Positions 40,741-50,975 of a stretch of DNA of 64,000 nucleotides are shown piece by piece (the stretch's first letter is position 1; every line of letters starts with the position of its first letter). Both the position numbers and the translations under genes were made by a program. Source of the stretch: Strigamia acuminata (Eukaryota > Arthropoda > Chilopoda > Geophilomorpha > Linotaeniidae); NCBI GenBank assembly GCA_949358305.1, contig OX442314.1:64675369-64739368 (forward strand). The letters run 5' to 3'. The notes below the pieces were generated by a model. The model saw only the letters and a program-made list of their open reading frames with translations, was not told the DNA's origin and did no database searches.

Positions 40741-41555
40741 TGGAACAATCATCGTGTAACATTTTATTAATAAATAGTATTTTGAAAAAAAAAAAAAAAA
40801 AAAAAAAAAACAACAACAACAACAACAACTAATTTATCTTTCGATGCGAGTAAATTACAAACTTTGTCTTTGAGTTTTAGTCACCCCAAATTTTCAATTT
40901 AATTATTAATTCCATCTATCCGTCTGCCTGTCTTCTCCTTGCAGCACCCCGGGTCCGCAGCGATGGGACGCGCGCCGTCGACGAGCGTGTACGTGCTGAG
41001 CGGCCCATTGCCCGGCATCGCAACGGAGCATTTCGAGCGACCAGACTCGGTGTCGTCGTAGAGGAGACACAGACTGCACGTCCTTCTTGTTGACGCACCA
41101 GGAGCTGATACCATCGTCCACTAGGAGGCAACACGCCACGTCTAGGTTGCAATTAATCAATCAGTTTAACAAAATCCTGCAATCATAAAACGTCTGGTTA
41201 AAATTCAAATATTTATACATTTTCTGATCATATTTCACCCATCCAACAACTCGTTTCGTTCCAGGTGTCGCGAAACACTCGATTTTATATCTAGTCGGTC
41301 ACTTGTTTTTCTTCCACCTGAAATTCAAGATAAATTAATTCAATTCGTTCAAACCAAATAAATCAACTCGTATTAAAAAGATTCGATCCGCATTATTTCA
41401 CTCGGTTTAACATCGTTAACCTGTATGAAAAATAGAAATAAAGTCATAAATCAGTTTTTTTCTACATGCACCCGTAATTTCGATGGATGAACGGTCCTTC
41501 AGCAACGTTGTGCGAAAAACAATGCACGCAAATTCGTTAAATTTCCTCCAGATTC
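40741..41555. other. Intergenic; low complexity and ambiguous short coding-like segment
   Basis: An A run and CAA repeats occupy about 40785-40830. At 40899-41160 both strands are open over short stretches. On the minus strand two overlapping frames look protein-like (CCLLVDDGISSWCVN, and CLLYDDTESGRSKCSVAMPG) but lie in different phases. On the plus strand, acceptor CTTGCAG (about 40944) leads to a short frame ending FERPDSVSS. None is strong enough to call. Confidence 0.2.
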
Positions 41556-42457
41556 TGTAACATCGATTCGAATGGCCTTGTGTGTATGCGCGCGCGAGTA
41601 TGTATGTGTGTCAACACGCAAGAACGACGCGAGGACTCCGTGTGGCACCTGTCGCGAGCAACCGAGAATGACACGTAGCAAACCGTCTGCGCATCGTGTT
41701 TCCTGCAAAAATGAGAACAATCTGTTTTTTAATACGCTGTCAGAAGTATGTGATGTAAAAAGAACTCATCTAATTGCCCTTCCTTTCCTATTTTCCACTC
41801 TCTGTCGCTTCGTTGTCGACAAATGCGTCCTCGTTGTCCCTTTCTATTTCCAATATAGTTGTGAGAGGACCGCGGTGCGTCCTATTCTCTCCCCGATGGA
41901 CCCGCATTATTGTCCTAGAAAAAACGTACACTCTTCAGTTTATTTCCCCGGGATTTATTTGAACTCAGGCATCCGAATTTTACTCACCTGTTGTGCTTGT
42001 TTTCGCGGCTTTTTTTTCCTCCCGGGCTCCGACCTAGTTTGTCTTCATCCGCTGACGCTTATTTCTCGTCGTTTCCAACGGCGGCCATTGCTTTTGTTGC
42101 GAGTCTTCTCTGTTTTCGGGTTTTACCAATTCCCGTCCCGAACTGCTCCCGTCACCATCACTTTTAGACAGTTTATGCCCGTTTAGACTGTCGACTCGAA
42201 TAAACGTTTATTAGTTCCTGCCAGTTAATCGAAGCTAGTTAGGTCGTTTTCACGACCCGATGTCACTCGAACGGATTTATTAGCGCCTCTCTACCGTCTT
42301 TTGCCCGTTTCAATCGAGTTTTAGTGTTACCCACTTCTCCCGATGTTCTCCGTCTTCGAAGAATTTACTTATTGTTTACTCTATTCGTCGATAATAAACA
42401 GTCAAACTTAAACACCGCCCAGTCTCTCGTCGCACGCCGGACCAACCGGATGTTACA
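41556..42457 (+). repeat. Candidate solo LTR
   Basis: A 902-bp segment with perfect 9-bp inverted termini TGTAACATC...GATGTTACA of TG...CA type, and AATAAA motifs at about 42199 and 42397. No internal retroelement sequence adjoins it and no target duplication is obvious (GATTC versus CCTGC), so the call is tentative. A 204-codon open frame inside (from 41572) looks like chance. Confidence 0.35.
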
Positions 42458-42473
42458 CCTGCATTAGTTAAAA

Positions 42474-42504
<31 letters not shown>

Positions 42505-43509
42505 ACAACGCCATCTATTGGGCGTGAATGCAACACACGATTCCACGGGGTTCCCATTGAATTTATTTATGTGGCCGCGCGTAGACAGTAAATAAATAAA
42601 TAAATAAATATATATATATATATATAATATATATTATATATACGCAATGTTTTCTCCATTCGAGTAAACTTGTACTTTTATTGCCCTTTTGTACATGTGA
42701 CGTCGCCTCTGGTCAACGTTTTTGACCCACGATAAAAACTCCAAAATAAACAAATGAGTAAAGGGGACAGAAACCCGAACTTGTTGGTTTGTTTAAACGC
42801 GACTGGAGTGAAGTGGGCATCACAGCACCCCGCTCACGATCGCGCGCTCGAAATTATAACGGAGCCCAAAATATTATCGTCTGACCCAAAATTGTTTCGT
42901 TTTTAATTAAAAAACGATCACATAGCCGACTCCAAAACCAAAACATCGTAGCTGTTAAAAACGGGTGTAAATCGGAGACTTTGAATCAAAATCATTCGCG
43001 GAATCGCCAACAGGTGTCGCGTCAACAAACTGGTAGCGAGCATACATGAACTGGAAATGGAAACGGGAAGTTTATGCTCGGTCGCGTCTCCGCAGGTAAA
43101 TTTGGGCGGCTTTTACGAATTTTTGCGATATTTTTGTCAGTGAATCGCGTCCGTGGTCGTACGTGTGCACACGTGTGGTCGTCGAACAACGCGCATGGAT
43201 TTTTGTGTTTGGTCGCGGGCGTGTACGTGAGCGTTTGCGGTGTAACGTGGATGATTTTTACCCGATCGACGGCGAACGAGGTTTATTAAAATTAGACGAA
43301 TGTATACATTTTTTATTTATTGATTTATACACGATTCATCGATTCATATGCACACGTGTATACCGTATTGGTCCACTTGTTGCCACGCACCGTCGTCGAG
43401 CACGGATTTGTGGTCGTTTTCAAATCGCGCGTTTAGAGCGGAATATGCCGACACAAACGAAAAATGTTTTTACTTTTTATTTTTATTTTTTATTTTCTCT
43501 CCCTTACAG
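42458..43509. other. Upstream region of the 12-exon gene
   Basis: Contains AAAT repeats (about 42473-42504 and 42588-42608) and a TA run to about 42645. A short exon-like segment at 43074-43094 (ATGCTCGGTCGC... with donor GTAAAT) may be the first exon; read as coding it would be out of phase with the next exon, so it is more likely 5' untranslated. Confidence 0.35.
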
Positions 43510-43545
43510 ACATCCGACGCAAACAAAGAGACGGAAGGTGGGAAG

Positions 43546-46500
43546 ATGGAAAATGAAAAATTAGAAACCGAGGAGGGGTCAACCGAAGTTGCAACCACGA
43601 TGACGGTGAGTGGAAAAATTGTCTCACGATTAACAATATTATTATTATTATTATTGATGAAAAATAGATAAACAAACACATAAATAAATAAATATTTCTG
43701 CCCAATTCGCGAAATGAAAATAGAAAATAATTTATTTATTTCCGCGCGGACATTAAAAATTGATTCATATCACGTGTAAAAATTTCATTTTTTTAAATTT
43801 AATTTTTTTGTCCCATTTATGCGCGATGTCTTATCTGTGCCAATTTTAAGCAATGACAAACGGTCCCGATTCTCCAACCATTTAACAGCATCGAATGCCA
43901 ATTGCAAAGTAGTGATCAAATTTTTCTTCCGACAATTAAATCTGAGATCCGTGGAAAGGGGCTACAGCGGGATAGGAATAAATTCTAATATCCGCGTGGA
44001 AATGGGCACGGTCCGGGGTACGGACCCGCTATTTTCCATTTTTCTAAACTTTCTTTGTTTTATTTTATTTTATTTTATTTTATTTTATTTTATTTATTTT
44101 TTAAACGCTGATTTATTCATACACATCCGTATCGTTCCAGGACACGGAACCGCACGTGGACGAGAGGTTGGTCACTGTGGAAGCGTCGACGGCGGTGAGT
44201 GAAAGAATTGGCCCATAATCAAAATTAATTTTGCGAGGATAAGCTTTCGTTGCTGGTTCTGGCGCGATCGACGCAATTGTGACCCATTCTCCCATGTTTG
44301 TGCGCGCGAAAATACGCGAACACGCGCGTCCAATTTTTGTCGTTCGACGCCCCGCGTCTCGATTTGTTTTACGTGTTCACTCCATTCCCTCCCCCCCATC
44401 CCCCCCCCCTTTTTTTTTTTTCTTTTAATTGATTTTTCTTTTTCTTTTTCTATTTTTATTCATTTTTTTATTTTTATTTTTATTTTTTGTTTTCATTTTT
44501 ATTTTTTTATTTATTATATTTGCTCGTTTTTAATCAGGCCACAATGGACACATCTCGACGACGTGCAGTGGAGTCGATTCTGGACGACTCGCAATCGCAA
44601 CCAACAGAGCCGATGCTGGAGGAATCCCAAGACACGGAATTCATGGAGTCTCAACCCTCCGAGTCCAGGGTGGTGTTGTACCACGAAAGGCTGGTGGAGA
44701 GGGTGGTGGAGAGGGTGGTGGAGAGGCGGGTGGATAGGCTGATAGAGAGGCGGGCAATAATGGAGGCCATCGTTGGAGATGCAGGGACGGTGAGTGAATT
44801 AGAATTAGAAAAATAGAAATTATATACCGTATATCTCCAAATAGTGCATCCACACGCTATCTGGGGACAAATTTTCTCGTGTGTACGATCAGAGGCCCGC
44901 GCGCGTTATTCGTGAACTAAAATTGTCCCACCGAAAACACGTGTACAAATCGAGGATACCGTTTATCTGTAAATAGCGCACCCGCGCGCTATTTAAAAAT
45001 AAATGGTCCCGTGCGTTATTAAAGACCTGCGCTTTAATTCAAACAAACATGAAAAATTATAAGATTACGAAATTCGTCAATATTTAACAAAATTAACCAA
45101 TTTTTTTGTCAAATTTTGTCAAAATTTAGTCAATTTCCATCAAAATTCGTCAATTTTCAACAACATTTCGTCAATTTTTTAACAATATCTTCGGAGACTT
45201 GACAATTGGTCCCGCGCGTAACGACGATCATGTTTCGGAAACGTAACAATCGGCCCCATGCGCTATACGGGACCCACACGTTATTCACAAAATCCGCATT
45301 CATCCCCACGCCTTAAAACAAGTCCGCGCGCTATTAAAGACCCGCAGAGTAATCACAGATATACTGTATACAGTATATGCATTTTTTTTTCTGTTTTGTT
45401 TCTTTTTCTTTTCAATCCGTTTGAATATTCACATTTGTTTGTTTCCTGTCAGGCCGCGTCCGAAGTCATGTCGAACGTCTTGTTTCGAGTCGCACAATGC
45501 ATCGCGTCGTCTTCCGGGGCACCGGACCATGAACCCGCAACTGCAACGGTAGGCTAAAGAATCAAAGTCGAGTTTACAAGAGTGTTCTTGACTCTCATGT
45601 TTCCGACACGATCGGCGCAGACGAAATGTGAAAACGACCAACCAACGCGCGTCATCTCGAGTTAGGCGCGCACATCAAATGCGTGCTCTTTACCGACACA
45701 TTTAATGTCAGGGTCTATTTAAATTTAATTCATTTATTGGTTAATTTTTTCCTTTTCTTTTTTTTTATTACAAGTTAGTCATTTTAATTGTGGGCGTCTT
45801 TTTGGCCCCCTTTTTTTATTTTTATTTATTTATTTATTTATTTTTTAATTATGCACACATTTGTAATTATATTTACTCGTTTCTTACCAGGACGGACCCA
45901 ACGACGACGGTGCCTTGGACCTATCACAAAGCACGGGGCATTCCGTGTGGTCATCAAGCCTGCCACAAACGTGAGTTCCACGCGCTCTTCGGGTCTTGCA
46001 CGCAACGTCTCACAATTTATTTATTTATTTTTTTTTTTTAGAGAAACGGATGGGACGGCGGATGAGATTGTGGGGGGGGTTGTGGATGAGATCGTGGAGG
46101 AGGTGGGGAAGGCGAGGGCGGCGGAAGAGACTGTGTCGGAGAAGAAGGTGGAAAAGGAGATGGCGGTGGAAGAGACTGTGTCGGAGACGGAGAAGGAGAA
46201 GGCGGTGGAAGAGACTGTGTCGGGGAAGGAGGTGGAGAAGGAGATGGCGGTGGAAGAGACTGTGTCGGAGACGGAGAAGGAGATGGCGGTGGAAGAGACT
46301 GTGTCGGAGAAGGAGGTGGAGAAGGAGATGGCGGTGGAAGAGACTGTGTCGGAGAAGGAGGTGGAGAAGGAGATGGCGGTGGAAGAGACTGTGTCGGAGA
46401 AGGAGGTGGAGAAGGAGATGGCGGTGGAAGAGACTGTGTCGGAGAAGGAGGTGGAGAAGGAGATGGTGGTGGAAGAGACTGTGGAGGAGATGGGAATAGT

Positions 46501-49019
46501 GTGGCCGGAGATGGAGGTGGAGTTGGAAAAGGAGAAGGAGACGTGGAAGGAAACGGCGGTGGAAGAGGCAGTGGAGGAGAAGGAAAAGGAGAAGGAGACG
46601 GCGACGGCACCGAAGAAGAGGAAGTGTGTGAGGAAAGGGGGTGCGAAAAAGAAACGGAAGACCGTTGAGAAGGTGGAAAAGGAAGTATTCGAGGTAACGT
46701 AGTAACTGACCATTTTATTTTGACAATCAACGTGATCGCGTTCCAATTTGAAATTGAAAAGCGATCACGTTGATTTGACGTAAATTAATAATTCCCGCGC
46801 GCGCACTATAATTTAACCCGCAAATTTAATTTGCCGCGCGCGCGCACTATAATTTAACCCGCAAATTTAATTTGCCGCGCGCGCATTGAGCGGATTGATC
46901 GTATGAATCCGACCCGCGCACAAACTTGGATTCGACATGCAATATCGTATATTTATTTGCCCGTCTGTTTGTTCGTTTATTCATTTATTTATTTTTTTTT
47001 TCTCCAGTCGTTGCCCAGCACATCAGGGTGCACTTGGACGATGCCAAGCGTTGTGACGGTCCCGTCGTCACCAGACCTATCACCGCCGCGGTCGCCACCA
47101 CTTCAACCAACGGCGACATTAGGCAAAATGCCTTTAATGTGCCCCGTCGTGAGGTTGGAACGGCTGCAATTGCCGATCCTCACACCAATACCACGTCCTA
47201 TCATGTCGACGCCGTGTTTCACCGTGCCACCATCTGCGCCCATCGCCCCCCCGCCGCCGCAAGAACAGCAACTGGCGCGTGTCACCACCAAGCCGCGAAG
47301 ATCCGCGTCGAAGCGGCCCGCATCACCGTCATGGGGACCCGCGTCGACAAGGTCGGAACAATTCGACAGCCGTGAGACTCGAGTCACGCGGTCGACGGGA
47401 AAGGTAACCTGTCTGGTCTATTTGTCTTTGATCGTTTGTTCAATCGTTCCTTCCATTTCTTTCAGATACGAAAGGCATCTGCATCCCAGGGCTCGGTGGT
47501 GCCGTCTGGCAGGGCAGGACCGAGTGGGCTTCCGTCCAACCTTCCGTCCAACTTGTCGATAGAGTTGGATCGACGGTTCGGAGAGTTCCAGAAATGGGTG
47601 CTCCGGAAGGTGGGGGAGGTGGAGACGGGGGCGGTGCCAACACGGCAACGACGCCAGGGTGGAGGAAAAGGAAAGAAGGGAGAAAAACTCCGGACAGAGG
47701 GCGGGAAGTCGTTTTATTGTGCTCTGTGCGCCAAACAACCGGGTAATGAGAAACATACATTTGTTTATTTGTTTGTTTATTTTTTGTCTAATTTTTATTT
47801 TTTTTTTATTTTTTTTTTTCCTTTCCTCTCCCGCGTACCTTAGGGGTGTCGAAATACGGGTATTTCAGCGAGGACGCGTACCGCCATTGGCGTCAACATC
47901 ACCACCTAGACGCAGTTAAGCGCGAGGATGAAATTTCTAGGAGAGTCAGGAAACATCTGCGGGACTATTCGCGCAGACCCGATCTCCTGTTGCCGGTGGG
48001 TATTTAATCAATTAGTCGATTCGTTTTATTTATTTATTTATTTATTTCTTTATTTATTTTTTCCTCTGTTTCCTAGAAGTTGAAAAAAATGCACAAGGCC
48101 CTGAAACGGTGCCCATTCTGCATTGCGAGGCCTGTGGTTGACCGACTAGAGGACCACTGGTTGGTCAAACACAGATATCGCATTGCATGGGCACCGGGGA
48201 TGGGAGAGGGAGAGGGAGAGCGCGTCGGAGACAACGACGACGACGACGACGACAACGACGGTGATTCGGCGTCACGTTCATCATCTTTTCAACGAGGCGA
48301 TGCGCAGGGAGAGGAACGGGTGTTGCGATCGAGGGTGGTTCCCGTTGCGGAAGGGGGCAGCGAACCCAACAACGATCCCAACTATTGGGACGATAACCAC
48401 GAAATGAAAATCTTTCGCGACGGGAGCATGCGGTTCTCCATTCATTCGCTTACTCTCCTGCTCTTTACGATACGGGCTCAGGTTCAGGCGGAACAAGTAT
48501 ATATATTTTTATTTTTATTTTTATTTTTATTTATTTATTTATGTATATATTTTTTTTATTTTTTATTTTTTTTTTTAGTATTGGGACGATCCCGACATCA
48601 AGACCCACTTACTCCGGATGCTGGGGATGTTAAACCAATGGAACGACATGTTGGTGAGTGAATCTACCGCGCGCGTCTACGTCGACACTTTTCAGATATT
48701 GATTTTCCTGTTTTATTTGCAGAATAAAGATTTCTCGTTCGGTGATGAGGTGCTGATGAAGGAGAGGTTTGTTGTCGACGAAGGAGAGGGGTGTGGAGAA
48801 GAGAGACGCCGGGAAGAAGAGCGTGAAACAGGTGAAAGGTGTGAAGAGGAAAAAGAAGACGACGAAGATTACAGAAACTCTGAATTTGAGGACGATGCGG
48901 AAAGTGATGAGGACGAAGACGAAGAAAAGAAACTGGCGAGGAAGGAGAAAGAGAAACGGGCAAGGAGCAAGAGAAAGAGGAAAGGAAAGGGAAAGTCGAG
49001 CGCCGGAAAGAAAAAGTGA
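43546..49019 (+). CDS. 12-exon gene for a large acidic protein with two zinc-finger-like motifs
   Basis: Exons: 43510-43605 (ATG at 43546), 44141-44194, 44538-44789, 45453-45548, 45891-45970, 46042-46693, 47008-47403, 47466-47742, 47844-47995, 48077-48496, 48579-48653, 48723-49019. All introns are GT-AG; phases are 0 except after exon 5 (phase 2) and exon 8 (phase 1), and every join keeps the frame, giving about 936 residues. Features in order: an acidic N-terminus; a charged helix (ERVVERVVERRVDRLIERR); a 15-residue repeat array (EKEVEKEMAVEETVS) in exon 6; a Pro-rich exon 7; a C2H2-like motif spanning an intron (CALC...HWRQHH); a second one, CPFC...HWLVKH, in exon 10; Asp-rich runs; and a Lys/Arg-rich C-terminus with nuclear-localisation character. 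A nuclear DNA- or RNA-associated role is inferred. I recognise no family. Confidence 0.6.
46130..46480 (+). repeat. 45-bp coding minisatellite
   Basis: About seven tandem copies of a 45-bp unit based on GAGAAGGAGGTGGAGAAGGA, encoding EKEVEKEMAVEETVS, with some units 12 bp shorter. It keeps the frame of exon 6 of the surrounding gene. Confidence 0.85.
46725..46890 (+). repeat. Perfect hairpin and tandem duplication in intron
   Basis: Just after the exon 6 donor, AATCAACGTGATCGC is followed after about 21 nt by its exact complement (stem about 15 bp). It is followed by two near-identical copies of a roughly 40-bp unit starting ACTATAATTTAACCCGC, each ending in a CGCGCG run. Confidence 0.7.
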
Positions 49020-49171
49020 ATTCGCCTAATCTGCTCCTCAAATGTACGAATACATGTTTTAAATTTAATTTTAATTTATTTCACTCCTTTAAAACTCGTT
49101 CTTTTTTTACAGACAAATGGGCACGTCGGTGTTTGATAGCGACGCAATCGTGTTGTTCGTTGTTCGAGCGC

Positions 49172-49250
49172 ATCATTTTTCGGCACCCCCAATCACAACG
49201 ATGTCTTCTCTCGCACGCGTGGAATGTGGCAGCCTCGTCCACGTCGAGTC
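49172..49250 (-). pseudogene. Thymidine kinase fragment
   Basis: On the minus strand a 34-nt stretch matches the kinase at 28385-28942 around the lasso region with 30 of 34 bases identical and encodes EDIVVIGGAEK followed by a stop. Just upstream, DEAATFHA-like residues resemble GEAAFTKR of the kinase but in another frame, so the fragment is frameshifted. The rest of the kinase is not recognisable here. It lies just downstream of the 12-exon gene. Confidence 0.5.
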
Positions 49251-49635
49251 TGGTTCGAGTGGACTCTGACAAAACAGCGAAGCTACTCGAATTCTCGACG
49301 TCAGTGTGTTTGGTGTCGTTGTTTCGGTCACACGAGTGGCGCCCTCTTCACGTCCGCGCGGAGAAACGCTAAAAATTGCGGACAGCGTTCCAAAACAATC
49401 AACGGTCATTCACAGCGAATTACTAATCTGACAATAATTTCGGTGTTCTTGGTGTTGTTTTTGATTACGGTGTTGTTCTTTTTAACAATCAAGCATGGTT
49501 CTGCGTTTAAAACACACCGATTTTATTTCTTTTTGTGCTTGTTTGTTTTTTTTTTTTTTTTTAATTTTATTAGATTTCAAACAAACAGTTTTCCGGATCG
49601 AAACTAATTTTTTTTTTTGCTTATATTTAATACTT
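49251..49635. other. Intergenic spacer before gypsy element
   Basis: Mixed sequence followed by T-rich runs (about 49530-49565 and 49600-49620). No gene seen. It ends directly at the gypsy 5' LTR. Confidence 0.4.
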
Positions 49636-50796
49636 TGTCACGGTCCGGTGCTCACGCGTACGAGTAGTACGCATTGTTTCCCCCGTGTTGTGTTTCTAAT
49701 AAACCCTAATTGTGTTCCTACCTTGTATTGTTTACATTCTGTCTTATGTTTAGCCGAATTCTCCTCATTTTCTCTCATTTCTTCCTTTCTTATCTCTTAC
49801 TCATTCCTAACTCTCTTCTCTTTCTCTCACTTCTCTCTTATCTCTTCCTAGTTTTTCTATTTCTGTTTATTGTTTTGATGCGAACTCATTTGCATTTCTA
49901 TTCTGGTCAGTACGCGTCGACGTTAGTCATACACTTAGTATGCACCGACTGTACTGATTGGCTCTTGACTCTTCCGTGATTGGTTGAGCTTGGATGAGTC
50001 CAAGTTTACCTTTCACCCTATTTTTCCCTTTTTTCCTCAGTTAAGCTCTGTATCCCGAACGCGTAGGAGCTCTTTGGAGCCAGTGCTCATGGCAGAGTCT
50101 TAGCTCACTTTTCAAAGCTCACTCGTTGCTTTGTTTTCACCTAGTAGTTCTGAGACATGACTCTAGGCTTTCACCTCATCTTTATCGGTGTTAATTCACA
50201 GTTTTATCCACTTGAACCTGTTGTTTTTCCGCTTCTCTTCGTATCGTTTTAAGCGCCGTGACGCGTCGCTATTTGGGCAGGATAAGTTTGTTTGGCTTTC
50301 AAACTGAAATCTTTGTGTCTATTTATTTCATGCATCCGGCGCGTAGCTTAGTTTCGCCGCTCACAACGAGCTTTAGCTTAATTAAGCATTAGTTTGGGGT
50401 TTAGTTTAGATTTGAGTGACCGTGCAGGCCAGTTACGCACGCGTTAGCACCCATTTCGCGCTTCACTTCGACAGCGAGGCGGACGCTTGTGAGTCGGGAC
50501 GTTACGTGTTTCGTTTAACTTCGTGTGATCTTGTGATCTGCACGATACGTTGCGGGACGCGCGTTGGGTCTTGACTCTGGTGACAGCTAAGCAAATTCTG
50601 TCCCCCCATTTTAGTAGCTCGGAATACCCGGCCAAAATAAATATTCGTGTAAAGATCGGGATCTGGAGTGTGTGCTACCGACATAAGGCGTGCACTCACG
50701 GCTGGGCAGGTCTCGAGGACCAGGCTCCCAAGATTTTCTGTATCGCGGCGTCTTTCAAACGCGTCCCAAACCGCTCGGGAAACGCGATTCATTACA
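49636..50796 (+). repeat. 5' LTR of gypsy element
   Basis: Starts TGTCACGG and, judged by the adjoining primer-binding site, ends CATTACA (50796), 1161 bp with TGT...ACA termini. The first 902 bp recur at 61821-62722. Confidence 0.8.
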
Positions 50797-50798
50797 CG

Positions 50799-50816
50799 TG
50801 GTGCCGAAACCCGGGA
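50799..50816 (+). other. Primer-binding site (tRNA-Phe)
   Basis: TGGTGCCGAAACCCGGGA matches the complement of the 3' end of eukaryotic tRNA-Phe including CCA over 18 nt, two bases after the LTR end. Confidence 0.75.
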
Positions 50817-50975
50817 ATATTCCGAGTTTTTCTAATTGCTGCCCATATAAACTGCTTTTGCAGTGGGGTTTGGCAATTGCTTTTGGAAAAACTAAGGTTT
50901 AAGTGGCGTTGTTATTCGCTACTTTTTAAGCAGAAAGATCATTCATTTGAGTCACTGCTATAGTTTCTGTCTATC

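Noticed and set aside
41572-42186. 204-codon plus-strand ORF
   Set aside because: Cys/Phe/Leu-rich without motif, inside a probable LTR.
46021-46746. Long minus-strand Ser/Thr- and Pro/Ser-rich ORFs opposite the minisatellite
   Set aside because: They are antisense images of the 45-bp repeat, which leaves several frames open; the plus frame alone matches the splice sites.
49710-49979. Hydrophobic 89-codon ORF repeated exactly at 61895-62164
   Set aside because: Both lie in the gypsy LTRs; the repetition is explained by LTR identity and the hydrophobicity by T-rich sequence.
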